64,000 nucleotides of DNA, taken from assembly GCA_017409825.1 (NCBI GenBank), contig JAFQRZ010000036.1, forward strand, positions 62,001 to 126,000, in the 5' to 3' direction. A model generated the notes under the pieces. The model saw nothing but the letters and a program-made list of their open reading frames with translations, did not search any database and was not told where the DNA came from. Position numbers and translations under genes: made by a program. The stretch is from Agathobacter sp. (GTDB lineage: Bacteria > Bacillota > Clostridia > Lachnospirales > Lachnospiraceae). Shown in pieces: positions 23,943 through 32,579 of this stretch (position 1 is its first letter; every line of letters begins with the position of its first letter).

Positions 23943-24737
23943 ATGATGCAATTACATGTGCCATCAAAAATCAGATCATGGATTGAAGATAAAAACTATA
24001 CCTTCGACGACATCGGTATGTCGGGCAATCAGGTCTTGATTTTTGAAGATATGGTATTAAAAATAGAAGAAACATCAGCATCTGTAGACCGACAGGTTCA
24101 GATGATGCGGTGGTTAGAAGGTAAAGTTCCTGTACCTAAAGTAATCGCATATGAAGTGGAAAATGGAAAAAGCTACTTGCTCATGTCAAAAGTAGACGGA
24201 GTTATGTCCTGTGATACTTACTATTTAGAGCATCCAGAAGAACTATTAGAGGCTTTAGCGGCAGGGCTAAAGATGTTATGGGAAGTGGATGTGAAGGAAT
24301 GTCCATGTGTCAGAGATGTGAAGACCGTATTGGAGGAAGCACGCATACAGGTAGAGTGTGGTTGGGTGGATTTGGATAACGTAGAACCGACCACATTTGG
24401 AGAAGGAGGATTTGAGAGTCCAGAACAGTTGCTAGAGTGGTTAGAAAATCATCGTCCATCCTTTGAACCAGTTCTTTCGCATGGAGATTTTTGTTTACCA
24501 AATATCTTTTTGGCAAATGGCCAGGTAAAGGGATTTATTGATTTAGGCAGGACGGGTGTTGGAGATAAATGGAATGATATTGCACTATGTTACCGAAGTT
24601 TAAAGCATAACTTTGATGGGACTTATGGTGGGAAAGTATACGAGGATTTCAATCCAGATATTTTGTTTGAGAAATTAGGTATTGAGCCAGATTGGGAAAA
24701 GATAAAGTGGTATCTTTTGCTAGATGAATTGTTTTAG
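23943..24737 (+). CDS. APH(3')-like aminoglycoside phosphotransferase
   Basis: The 264-residue protein has the full APH(3') kinase layout: N-terminal nucleotide lobe with MSGNQVLIFEDMVLKIEE, catalytic loop LSHGDFCLPNIF (about residues 179-190, catalytic Asp in HGD), metal-binding FIDLGRTGVGDKWNDIAL (about 199-216), and the C-terminal WYLLLDELF ending shared with APH(3')-III-type enzymes. Such enzymes phosphorylate the 3'-hydroxyl of kanamycin-type aminoglycosides with ATP. Whether this one confers resistance or has another substrate cannot be told. The start could be 23943 or 23946. It lies in an accessory region, next to XRE regulators and acetyltransferases. Confidence 0.88.
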   Translation: MMQLHVPSKIRSWIEDKNYTFDDIGMSGNQVLIFEDMVLKIEETSASVDRQVQMMRWLEGKVPVPKVIAYEVENGKSYLLMSKVDGVMSCDTYYLEHPEELLEALAAGLKMLWEVDVKECPCVRDVKTVLEEARIQVECGWVDLDNVEPTTFGEGGFESPEQLLEWLENHRPSFEPVLSHGDFCLPNIFLANGQVKGFIDLGRTGVGDKWNDIALCYRSLKHNFDGTYGGKVYEDFNPDILFEKLGIEPDWEKIKWYLLLDELF

Positions 24738-24753
24738 TGATTAGTTTACATCA

Positions 24754-24770
24754 ATGTTACGATAAGTAAC
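24754..24770. promoter_or_regulatory. Inverted repeat upstream of an XRE gene
   Basis: TGTTAC, 5 bp, GTAACA lies about 80 bp before the XRE gene at 24851; possible operator. Confidence 0.35.
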
Positions 24771-24850
24771 ACGCTTGTTTCACCAGATATATGTACAAGG
24801 ATTTCTTTATGGATTACGATTTGTAAAAATAAAGAAAAGAGGACTGTTTT

Positions 24851-25513
24851 ATGACGTTAGGAGAAAAAATCAAATTTCTGAGATCAAAAGAATCAATTAC
24901 ACAAGAGGAATTTGCAGAGAAATTAAATGTATCACGTTCCGCAATTGCAAAGTGGGAAACGGATAATGGTACACCAGATATAGCTAATCTAAAAATGATT
25001 TCTCAAATGTTTGAAATTAGTATTGATGACTTGTTGAATGATGAGTTTGGATTTAGTGATTCTATTATAGATGAGGAAGAAACAGATACTGATTGTGAAG
25101 TTTATGAAGGATGTTATTGGGATATAGAACTGAAAGGATGGAATGATGGAGTTAACGATGTGCTCATTATAGGTGAGGACGAGGATTTTATATTTTATCG
25201 AAAGAAAGAAAACCAGTTGTATGGAGTGATTGGAAAGAGATATATTACATCTATTAGGAGAAAAGAAAAACTCAATACAGAATATGACTGCTCAGTATTT
25301 ATAGATAGAAGCTACTTTTGCAAGAAACATGTTCTTCTGGAATTGGCAGCAAAAGAAGGTTTGATTCAGGGATTTTTTGACTTCCGTAATGATGATTACA
25401 TGGATGTAATTATAAATTCCATTACCGATACAAAAATTTCTTTGAAGTTTGGTGGAGAAATAAGTATAGATATGATTTCAAAGATAGAAGAATTGGTTGT
25501 CAAAAGTATTTGA
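24851..25513 (+). CDS. XRE-family regulator with a unique C-terminal domain
   Basis: The 220-residue protein has a helix-turn-helix (residues 3-57: LGEKIKFLRSKESITQEEFAEKLNVSRSAIAKWETDNGTPDIANLKMISQMFEIS) and a C-terminal half (about 80-220) predicted as beta-rich, with YWDIELKGWNDGVNDVLIIGEDEDFIFY. This part has no membrane helix and no domain I recognise; it may sense a ligand. GAGGA lies before the ATG. Confidence 0.8.
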   Translation: MTLGEKIKFLRSKESITQEEFAEKLNVSRSAIAKWETDNGTPDIANLKMISQMFEISIDDLLNDEFGFSDSIIDEEETDTDCEVYEGCYWDIELKGWNDGVNDVLIIGEDEDFIFYRKKENQLYGVIGKRYITSIRRKEKLNTEYDCSVFIDRSYFCKKHVLLELAAKEGLIQGFFDFRNDDYMDVIINSITDTKISLKFGGEISIDMISKIEELVVKSI

Positions 25514-25599
25514 CAGCACCGAAAATGGTCTATGTCAAAGCCTTTTGATAGCGAGAAAATCTAATTTGATTAAAATGAGGTATGAAGGAGGTGACGAAG

Positions 25600-26175
25600 A
25601 TGGAACTCGGAAAGCAGATAAAGAAATATCGAACGGAAGCAAATTTATCGCAGGAGGAATTAGCAGATAAGGTTTTTGTTTCTAGACAGACGATATCTAA
25701 TTGGGAAAATGATAAAAATTATCCTGATATCAATAGCCTGGTGCTCATGAGTGAAGTCTTTCAGGTCTCTCTTGATCATTTAGTCAAAGGAGATTTAGAA
25801 AGAATGAAAAAAGAAATCGACAAACAGGAATATGCAGAATTTCAAAAGGATAGCACCATTTTTTCGGTATTGTTTGTTGCCTTACTGATAGTACCAGTAC
25901 CACTTGTAATGTTATTTAAATGGTTTGGAATGGTATTGTATTTAGGTTTGTTTGCTATTGGTATGTATTTTGCTATCAAAATTGAAAAGTACAAGAAGAA
26001 ATACGATATTCAAACTTATAAAGAGATAGTTGCATTTACAGAAGGCAAAAGTTTGAGCGAAATAGAAAAGGCAAGAGAAGAGGGCAAAAGACCGTATCAG
26101 AAAGCTCTGTTGCCCGTTGCTTCAGCAGCATTGGTTGTTGTAATTGCATTTATTATGTTTGCGATTATGAAATAG
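25600..26175 (+). CDS. XRE-family regulator with membrane helices
   Basis: The 191-residue protein has a helix-turn-helix (residues 2-58) followed by two hydrophobic hairpins: about 86-121 (STIFSVLFVALLIVPVPLVML, then GMVLYLGLFAIGMYFAI) and a final helix at about 168-188. This YozG/Lachnospiraceae-type design puts a DNA-binding head on a membrane anchor. AAGGAGGTGA stands before the ATG at 25600. It lies 86 bp after the previous XRE gene. Confidence 0.82.
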   Translation: MELGKQIKKYRTEANLSQEELADKVFVSRQTISNWENDKNYPDINSLVLMSEVFQVSLDHLVKGDLERMKKEIDKQEYAEFQKDSTIFSVLFVALLIVPVPLVMLFKWFGMVLYLGLFAIGMYFAIKIEKYKKKYDIQTYKEIVAFTEGKSLSEIEKAREEGKRPYQKALLPVASAALVVVIAFIMFAIMK

Positions 26176-26277
26176 TAATTTATATAGCCCATGATATTGT
26201 ATAAGTAATTATATGCAATATTGTGGGTTGATTTATTGTTTAAAATACTATATAATTCGTATATAAAATGTACTTTC

Positions 26278-26313
26278 TACTTGGTCTTGGCGTTCGCCCA
26301 ACAATCCCAAGTA
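26278..26313 (+). repeat. Compact intergenic hairpin
   Basis: TACTTGG (26278-26284) and CCAAGTA (26307-26313) pair perfectly and enclose an inner stem TTGGCG/CGCCCAA with one bulge. No T-tract follows. The surrounding 280-bp gap (26176-26455) shows nothing else I can name. Confidence 0.4.
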
Positions 26314-26455
26314 AGCTTAAATGAATAAGGAATATGGTTTACCATAAGGGACAATGATGTTATAATTTTTTCAAGAAATGGTGGAGGTAACGGTTTTGAA
26401 TATTAGAACATCAGACTCTCTAAAAAATATAATTATAGAAGAAGGAGAAAATCAA

Positions 26456-26614
26456 ATGGTAGTAATGGATATGGAAACTTCTGAAAAGACAGAGCAGATG
26501 TTGAATCTTCGCAAAAGAGTTTTACAGGCAGAACAAGAGAGATTAGATGGAGCATCAACGCTTAGTGTTTCAGAAGCTCGAAAAAAAATAATAGAAAGAA
26601 TGAAAAATGTGTAG
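26456..26614 (+). CDS. Putative antitoxin of a RelE/ParE-type pair
   Basis: The 52-residue protein is highly charged and helical, with a coiled pattern NLRKRVLQAEQERLDG and a SVSEARKKIIERM C-terminus typical of small Phd/YefM- or RelB-like antitoxins. I start at 26456 because AAGGAG lies seven bases before it; an in-frame start at 26378 would add 26 residues. It overlaps the toxin gene by 8 bp, the normal arrangement. Confidence 0.7.
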   Translation: MVVMDMETSEKTEQMLNLRKRVLQAEQERLDGASTLSVSEARKKIIERMKNV

Positions 26615-26906
26615 GTTGGAAATTTTGCCTAGTGCCTGGACGGATTTAGAGAAAATAGAGGATTGGTATGCAGAGCAATTTAGTGCTGAAGTTGCAATAA
26701 GAGTTAGTGAAACTATCCTTAATTCGATTGAAAATTTGAAAATATTTCCCAATATTGGAGTACTTACTCCTGACGAATGCTTAAATGAACATGGGTATAG
26801 AATGATAGTATGTGGTTTGCATGTGGTTATTTATAAAAATGTGGGTGGAGTAATTTACATATACCACATTGCGGATACAAGAACAGATTATCCAAGTTTG
26901 TTTTAA
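26607..26906 (+). CDS. RelE/ParE-superfamily toxin
   Basis: The 99-residue protein has the ParE/RelE pattern: RLEILPSAWTDLEKIEDWYAEQF at the start, a central helix, YRMIVCGLHVVIYKNVGGVIYIYHIADTRTDYPSLF at the end. The family inhibits gyrase (ParE) or cleaves ribosome-bound mRNA (RelE); the sequence does not decide which. It is directly coupled to the antitoxin upstream. Confidence 0.85.
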   Translation: MCRLEILPSAWTDLEKIEDWYAEQFSAEVAIRVSETILNSIENLKIFPNIGVLTPDECLNEHGYRMIVCGLHVVIYKNVGGVIYIYHIADTRTDYPSLF

Positions 26907-26965
26907 AGATGTCTATTAACTTAGACATTAGTTCAGAAATTTAGATTGATAGAGGTGTTATCCAA

Positions 26966-27823
26966 ATGCTTAAATCAGGAGATAAAATAGCCATTGTCTG
27001 TTGTTCCAACGGACAAAAACGTGCTTATGCAGAAAAAATAAAATATTTAGAGCAGACCTTACAAGACATTGGCTTACAACCTGTGTTTAGCGACTATATG
27101 TATGAAAAGGAAAGTGTTTTCTGCGGAACGGCACAGGAACGCGCCAATGCACTAATGGATTTCTATAAAGATGATGAGATAAAAGCAATCTTTGATATTT
27201 CTGGCGGAGATGTGGCGAATGGTCTTTTACCGTATCTTGATTACGATATGATTGCAAAGAGCGAGAAAATGTTTTGGGGATACAGTGATTTAACCACGAT
27301 TATCAATGCGATTTACGCCAAAACAGGCAAAGCATCTGTTTTATACCAGATTCGAAATCTGATTTATGATGATAGAGAGAAACAGATAGCAGATTTTCAA
27401 AATGCTGTGATGCAGAATGGGAACGAGTTGTTCCAACCAAACTACAAATTTATTCAGAAAAGTAGTATGCGAGGTACTGTTGTAGGTGGCAATATTCGTT
27501 GCTTTCTAAAACTAGCAGGAACCGAATATATGCCTAACCTAGAGGGGAAGATATTGCTTTTGGAAAGTTTTGGAGGAACCGTTGCGAAAATAGAAACCTA
27601 TCTATGCCAGTTGCAACAAATGGGCGCATTTGATAAGGTTGCAGGTATTCTGTTGGGAACATTTACGGAAATGGAACAGGAGAATTGTTTGCCTACGGCG
27701 GAGACGCTGGTAAAAAGAATTGTTGGAAAAGATGTCCCAATCGCAGTTACGAGAGAAATTGGACATGGAACCAATTCTAAGGCGATTTTGATTGGTAGAG
27801 AATTATGTTTAGAAGATAGATAA
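26966..27823 (+). CDS. S66-family LD-carboxypeptidase / MccF-like serine peptidase
   Basis: The 285-residue protein has S66 features: N-terminal GDKIAIVCCSNGQ, the nucleophile Ser in WGYSDLTT (about residue 111), the catalytic Glu in LLLESF (about 196) and His in GHGTNS near the C-terminus. S66 enzymes trim L,D-bonds of murein tetrapeptides or, as MccF, inactivate microcin C. No signal peptide is present, so it acts in the cytoplasm. GAGGTG stands before the ATG. The next gene begins close behind. Confidence 0.9.
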   Translation: MLKSGDKIAIVCCSNGQKRAYAEKIKYLEQTLQDIGLQPVFSDYMYEKESVFCGTAQERANALMDFYKDDEIKAIFDISGGDVANGLLPYLDYDMIAKSEKMFWGYSDLTTIINAIYAKTGKASVLYQIRNLIYDDREKQIADFQNAVMQNGNELFQPNYKFIQKSSMRGTVVGGNIRCFLKLAGTEYMPNLEGKILLLESFGGTVAKIETYLCQLQQMGAFDKVAGILLGTFTEMEQENCLPTAETLVKRIVGKDVPIAVTREIGHGTNSKAILIGRELCLEDR

Positions 27824-27839
27824 AATGGAGCATAGAAGC

Positions 27840-28394
27840 ATGAGTTTAGAATTACAACAGGGACGTCCAGAGGATGTCGAAGGAAGATTGGAAAAAGAAA
27901 TCCGTACGTATGATTTGCTGGATTCGCTAGGGATTACCTACGAACGTGTAGATCACGAGGAGGCAAACACGATGGAAGCCTGTGCAGCAGTGGATGAGGT
28001 ACTTGCACCAGCAGTTATTTGCAAAAATTTGTTTTTGTGTAACACACAGAAAACCAAGTTTTATTTGCTTATGATAAAAAATGATAAGAAGTTTAAGACG
28101 AAGGAGATTTCGAAGCAAATCAATAGTTCACGTCTTTCCTTCGCACCACCAGAATATATGGAGAAGTTTTTAGATATTACGCCAGGTTCTGCAAGTGTTA
28201 TGGGGCTGATGAATGACAAGGAAAATGATGTTACCTTGCTTGTGGATGAAGATGTATTATCGGCAGAATACTTTGGATGTCATCCTTGCATTAATACATC
28301 AAGTCTGCGTTTAAAAGTAGCAGATGTGTTTGGAACATTTTTGGAAGCTGTACATCATGCGTATATCGTTGTAAAATTGGTTGGTGAGGAATAA
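27840..28394 (+). CDS. YbaK/ProX-type aminoacyl-tRNA deacylase (prolyl-tRNA editing)
   Basis: The 184-residue protein has the YbaK/EbsC fold of the PrdX/ProX branch: VDHEEANTMEACAAVDEVL, KNLFLCNTQKTKFYLLMIKNDKKF with the conserved catalytic Lys, and LDITPGSASVMGLMND. These enzymes hydrolyse Ala- or Cys-tRNA-Pro in trans. I start at 27840 after GGAGC; the ATG at 27825 is in frame as well. Confidence 0.88.
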   Translation: MSLELQQGRPEDVEGRLEKEIRTYDLLDSLGITYERVDHEEANTMEACAAVDEVLAPAVICKNLFLCNTQKTKFYLLMIKNDKKFKTKEISKQINSSRLSFAPPEYMEKFLDITPGSASVMGLMNDKENDVTLLVDEDVLSAEYFGCHPCINTSSLRLKVADVFGTFLEAVHHAYIVVKLVGEE

Positions 28395-28410
28395 AGAGGA
28401 GGAATTCGAT

Positions 28411-28896
28411 ATGCGATTTACATACTGCCCACATTGTGGAGAAAAATTAATCAAAAAGGAAATCGGGGATGAGGGGCTTGTACCTTTCTGTGAGAAATGT
28501 AGTATTCCATTGTGGGATATGTTTGAGACTTGTATTATCACTGCGGTGGTAAATGAGGAAAATGAGGTAGCTTTGTTGAAGCAGAGCTATGTGACAACCG
28601 CGACTTATGTATGTGTGGCAGGTCACATGAAAATCGGTGAATCTGCAGAGGAAACTGTAGTTCGAGAGGTAAAAGAAGAACTAGGTTTGGATGTAGAAGA
28701 ATTACAATTCATTAAAAGTTATCCTTATGAGAAAAAGGAAATGCTGATGCTGGGCTTCAAAGCAAAGGTGAAAAAAGCGGACTTTGTATTTTCGCAGGAA
28801 GTGGATACTGCAAAATGGTTTAAGTTCGAGGAAGCTTTGGAACATATACGAGAAGGAAGTATCGCTTGGCAGTTAGTGAAAGCTGTGATAGAATAG
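28411..28896 (+). CDS. Zinc-ribbon Nudix hydrolase, NudC-like
   Basis: The 161-residue protein has a four-Cys zinc ribbon at the N-terminus (CPHCGEKL near residue 6, CEKC near 27) and a Nudix box, GHMKIGESAEETVVREVKEELGL (about residues 71-93). The order matches NAD(H) pyrophosphatases, but the SQPWPFP signature after the box is absent, so the substrate may differ. GAGGAGG lies before the ATG at 28411, 16 bp after the previous gene. Confidence 0.86.
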   Translation: MRFTYCPHCGEKLIKKEIGDEGLVPFCEKCSIPLWDMFETCIITAVVNEENEVALLKQSYVTTATYVCVAGHMKIGESAEETVVREVKEELGLDVEELQFIKSYPYEKKEMLMLGFKAKVKKADFVFSQEVDTAKWFKFEEALEHIREGSIAWQLVKAVIE

Positions 28897-28930
28897 CTTC
28901 TAAATGATAAAAATAGAAATGGAGTTATTT

Positions 28931-30286
28931 ATGAAAGAAGAAAGAAGTAGTTTTAGTGGAGGTCTTGGCTTTGTCCTTGCTGCTGCAGGTAGTGCGGTAG
29001 GCCTCGGAAATCTTTGGCGATTTCCATATTTAGCAGCACAATATGGTGGAGGAATCTTTATCTTTGTATATTTGATTTTGGCTTTGACGTTTGGGTTTTC
29101 GTTACTTGTAATGGAAATTGGTATGGGTAGAAAAACGAAAGCCAGTGCGATTCGTGCATTTGAAACCATCAACAAAAAGTTTTCATGGGTTGGTTATTTG
29201 GCAACATTAGTGCCGATTATTATTTTGCCATATTACTGTGTAATTGGAGGCTGGGTATTAAAATACTTAGTTGTGTATTTGACTGGCGGTGGTGTAGATG
29301 CAGCAGATAGTGCTTATTTTGGCAACTACGTAGCTGGTACAGAACAGCCGTTGTTGTATTTTGGCGTATTTTTATTGTTGACAACACTTATTGTATTAGG
29401 TGGTGTAAAAGAAGGGGTAGAGCGTTTTAGCAAGATGCTGATGCCTGTGTTAGTTGTTTTAGCAATTGGAATTTGTATTTATATTGTTATGATTCCGGGT
29501 GCTTTAGAAGGGGTAAAATATTATTTGCTTCCAGACTTTAGTAAATTCTCACTCAAGACAGTGTGTGCTGCAATGGGACAGTTATTCTTTTCTATGAGCT
29601 TGGCGATGGGAATTATGATTTCTTATGGCTCTTATGTTAAAGATGATGTCAATGTTATGAAGTCAGTAAACCATATTGAGATTTTTGATACGGCGATTGC
29701 ACTTTTAAGTGGTCTTATGATTGTGCCAGCAGTTTATATTTTTAGTGGTGAAGAGGGCTTAAAATCGAGTGGTGTAGGTCTGATGTTTAGCACACTCCCA
29801 AGAGTGTTTGCAGATATGCCTTTCGGTGGAATCATTGGGTTGGTTTTCTTCATATTAGTATTTTTTGCCGCTGTTACAAGTTCGATTTCGATTTTGGAGG
29901 CGATTGTCTCTAATATTTTAGATAAGTTTAATTGGGATCGCAGAAAGGCTAGTTTTGGTGTAGCGATTATGGCCTTTGTTTTGGGTATTCCATCGGCACT
30001 TGGCTTCGGTGCGTTAGGAGATGTGACTCCTCTTGGAATGGATTTCCTGACCTTCTTTGATTATATTTCAAACAGTGTCTTGATGCCAATTGTTGCATTG
30101 TTTACTTGTATTATGTTTGGCTGGGTAGTTGGAACCAAAGAAATCGAGGATGAAGTTACAAAGAACGGAGAAAGCTTTGGACGTAGAAAGATTTTTCGTG
30201 TAATGATTAAATATGTAGCACCCGTTTGTTTGGTTGTAATTTTAATTTTCTATTCATTGGCACAGTTTGGTTTTATTTCATACTAA
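28931..30286 (+). CDS. Sodium:neurotransmitter symporter family transporter
   Basis: The 451-residue integral membrane protein has eleven or twelve helices and the NSS signature AAAGSAVGLGNLWRFPYLAAQYGGG in helix 1 (about residues 14-38), where the unwound region binds Na+ and the amino acid. It is predicted to import an amino acid with sodium. Substrate unknown. I start at 28931 (ATGGAG stands upstream). The next gene starts 10 bp after its stop. Confidence 0.94.
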   Translation: MKEERSSFSGGLGFVLAAAGSAVGLGNLWRFPYLAAQYGGGIFIFVYLILALTFGFSLLVMEIGMGRKTKASAIRAFETINKKFSWVGYLATLVPIIILPYYCVIGGWVLKYLVVYLTGGGVDAADSAYFGNYVAGTEQPLLYFGVFLLLTTLIVLGGVKEGVERFSKMLMPVLVVLAIGICIYIVMIPGALEGVKYYLLPDFSKFSLKTVCAAMGQLFFSMSLAMGIMISYGSYVKDDVNVMKSVNHIEIFDTAIALLSGLMIVPAVYIFSGEEGLKSSGVGLMFSTLPRVFADMPFGGIIGLVFFILVFFAAVTSSISILEAIVSNILDKFNWDRRKASFGVAIMAFVLGIPSALGFGALGDVTPLGMDFLTFFDYISNSVLMPIVALFTCIMFGWVVGTKEIEDEVTKNGESFGRRKIFRVMIKYVAPVCLVVILIFYSLAQFGFISY

Positions 30287-30296
30287 GGAGAAAATT

Positions 30297-30833
30297 ATGG
30301 GCTATATTACCACATACACAGGGAAGCATTTTGACCCAATGGAACCAGATATAGAGAGTTTGGATATCAAGGACATTGCACATGCGTTATCTTTAACTTG
30401 TCGTGGAAATGGTCATGTGAAGCAGTTCTTTTCGGTGGGACAGCATTGTGTGAGCTGTGCGAAGGAGGCTGCAGCTAGAGGTTATTCAAAACGTGTGGTT
30501 TTAGGGTGCTTATTACATGATGCCAGTGAGGCGTATATGTCGGATGTGCCGCGTCCATTCAAGGAAGTCTTGTGCGAGTATCAAAGATTGGAAGATGAGT
30601 TAATTAAAATGATTTGTGTTCGATATCTGGGGAGTACGCTAACGGAAGAAGAGAATCAGCTTGTACATGAAGTAGATGATGATTTGCTTTACTACGATAT
30701 GATAGAACTTCTTGGTGTATCGCAGGATGGACCTGAGCCAAAGATATATAGTACGTTGGATTATTCTTTACGTCCATTTGAAGAAATAGAAAAAGAATAT
30801 ATCAATTTATATGAAACGTGGAAGATAAAATAG
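30297..30833 (+). CDS. HD-domain phosphohydrolase
   Basis: The 178-residue protein has HD-type metal ligands: VGQHCVSC (about residue 36), LLHDASEAYMSDVPRP (about 61-76), and a distal Asp in VDDDLL. It probably hydrolyses a nucleotide or phosphoester in the cytoplasm. GGAG lies before the ATG at 30297. It is followed by a strong terminator. Confidence 0.86.
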   Translation: MGYITTYTGKHFDPMEPDIESLDIKDIAHALSLTCRGNGHVKQFFSVGQHCVSCAKEAAARGYSKRVVLGCLLHDASEAYMSDVPRPFKEVLCEYQRLEDELIKMICVRYLGSTLTEEENQLVHEVDDDLLYYDMIELLGVSQDGPEPKIYSTLDYSLRPFEEIEKEYINLYETWKIK

Positions 30834-30849
30834 CAGAAAATGGGAAAAA

Positions 30850-30887
30850 CCCCTGGACGAAATGAGGGAACGTCCAGGGGCATTTTA
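30850..30887 (+). terminator. Rho-independent terminator
   Basis: CCCCTGGACG (30850-30859) pairs perfectly with CGTCCAGGGG (30871-30880), followed by CATTTTATT. Confidence 0.88.
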
Positions 30888-30981
30888 TTGCTAAGGTCGG
30901 AGTTTAGTTACCTTACAGTGATATAATAAAATCAAATATTTAATTTCACAAGCAACAATTTCCGAATGGATGATGGAAATC

Positions 30982-31019
30982 CAACACTTTGTCTGAAAAT
31001 AATGGAGGACGTTGTGTTG
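30982..31019 (+). promoter_or_regulatory. Inverted CAACAC/GTGTTG half-sites before the first TetR gene
   Basis: CAACACTTTGT at 30982-30992 and GTGTTGAAA at 31014-31022, with 26 bp between the 6-bp cores, lie 57 bp before the TetR gene. The same half-sites (spacer 18 bp) lie at 34931-34960, upstream of the MMPL operon governed by the second TetR paralogue. Confidence 0.45.
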
Positions 31020-31075
31020 AAAATCCGACAGATGTTTGATATTATATAGAAAAATAAGGAGTTTAGGAGGATAAA

Positions 31076-31660
31076 ATGGGGGAGAAGAAAGAATATCGTA
31101 GTTCGATTCGTTCTAGAAAGTTGATTCGACAGGCATTTTATGAAACACTAAAAGAGAAAAGTTTTGAGAAAATTACAGTAACCGATATTGTAAAAAAGGC
31201 AGATATCAATCGATCGACGTTTTATGCTCATTATCCAGATGTAATGGGACTGATAGAGGAGATACAGGAAGAGATTTTGGATTATACGCAAAAATTTATG
31301 GGAGACATTGATTTTAGCGATTTTTTTGAAAATCCGAAGCCGTATTTGCAGAATATCGTAAAATTGGTAGCCGAAAATAATGAATTGTATCGTTTGCTTA
31401 TGACTTCGGCTATGGCAGCGAAGCAGATGAACCGATTGAAATATATTTTAATCGAACGTACGATTAAGACACTGGATGCACCAGAAATGTTTCGTAATTC
31501 TTTTGAGATGGAGTTTGCGATTCGTTTTTTCATGGGAGGCATCGTGGATGTATATACGCAGTGGCTCAGTGGAGTGATTGATTGTTCGTTGGAAGAACTG
31601 ACCGATGAATTGTCCAAAATGGTTCTTCGAACAACAAAGCATTTAGGTGAGGAAAATTAG
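31076..31660 (+). CDS. TetR/AcrR-family regulator (paralogue A)
   Basis: The 194-residue protein has the TetR DNA-binding head YRSSIRSRKLIRQAFYETLKEKSFEKITVTDIVKKADINRSTFYAHY (about residues 6-52) and a C-terminal TetR_C-type ligand/dimer domain. The recognition region KITVTDIVKKADINR-TFYAHY is almost identical to that of the regulator at 34228. AGGAGG stands before the start. It is followed one base later by a membrane protein, probably its operon partner. Confidence 0.9.
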   Translation: MGEKKEYRSSIRSRKLIRQAFYETLKEKSFEKITVTDIVKKADINRSTFYAHYPDVMGLIEEIQEEILDYTQKFMGDIDFSDFFENPKPYLQNIVKLVAENNELYRLLMTSAMAAKQMNRLKYILIERTIKTLDAPEMFRNSFEMEFAIRFFMGGIVDVYTQWLSGVIDCSLEELTDELSKMVLRTTKHLGEEN

Positions 31661-31661
31661 T

Positions 31662-32540
31662 ATGAACATTTTGCAATGGAAAGAGAAAATAAAAAATGAA
31701 TTCGATAAACTGATTCAATGGATAAAACAACATCCAAGTGTTTTGGTATGGATTGGGATATTAGTAATATTAGTGATTAGTCAGAATTATATAATTGGAT
31801 TATGTTTCTCTCCAATCGAAATTTTTTCTATGGAGGCAATGGCTCAGGTTTTAGGGACTAGTGCTGAAGTGGTGGCTGGTTTATATGGGCTTACACTTAC
31901 GGGGTACATATTTTTTCAGGATCGATTGCAGCAAAAGGCGGACAGTGATGATTTGTTAGAGGATATTATCACACTTTTAAAGAAAAGATATCACAATATG
32001 GTGCTTATTTTATCTGGAACATGCTTTGCTGTAATTATGGTGGCTTTCAATTTTATCATTTATCAGCCAGAAAGTGGGTTGTTTCCAATGCAATTATACT
32101 ATTTCTGGGGATATGAAGCTTTGTTTTTGGTTTTTGTGGCTTTGCTGTTTAATATTTACTTTATTATTACAGTTGTAGATCCAGATAAGATTCCGCGTGT
32201 GAGTTTACAATACAAGCAGAAGATGAGCAATAGTGATACGGAATTAGGGAGCTTGCAGGGATTTTTGCAGGATTATGAGGAGATTGAACAGCTTCTTATG
32301 AAAAAGTCTGAAGGCATTGCAGTATCACATCTTGGCACAAACCCATGGAGGGCGTTGAAACATCTAAATGGAAAAGAAAAGTTGGAAATTCGTAAAATTG
32401 TCAGTGATCCATTGCTGATTAATTTATCAAAGCTAAGTCAATATTATAGTTATATGGTTTTTAGTCAGGAAATGACGGTTACCAAGGAAATGTGTGATTT
32501 GGCGAAAAAAGTGAAGCAGGAATTGGTGGATTTGCAATAA
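31662..32540 (+). CDS. Four-helix membrane protein of unknown function
   Basis: The 292-residue protein has four hydrophobic helices (about residues 25-50, 63-85, 110-135 and 145-173) and a cytoplasmic C-terminal half rich in charged helices. Its start follows the TetR stop by one base with GAGG upstream, so the two are coupled. No family recognised. It may be the target or partner of the TetR regulator. Confidence 0.7.
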   Translation: MNILQWKEKIKNEFDKLIQWIKQHPSVLVWIGILVILVISQNYIIGLCFSPIEIFSMEAMAQVLGTSAEVVAGLYGLTLTGYIFFQDRLQQKADSDDLLEDIITLLKKRYHNMVLILSGTCFAVIMVAFNFIIYQPESGLFPMQLYYFWGYEALFLVFVALLFNIYFIITVVDPDKIPRVSLQYKQKMSNSDTELGSLQGFLQDYEEIEQLLMKKSEGIAVSHLGTNPWRALKHLNGKEKLEIRKIVSDPLLINLSKLSQYYSYMVFSQEMTVTKEMCDLAKKVKQELVDLQ

Positions 32541-32579
32541 AACTTTCTACGATTTACAAAGGAAAAGGAGAATAAGGAA

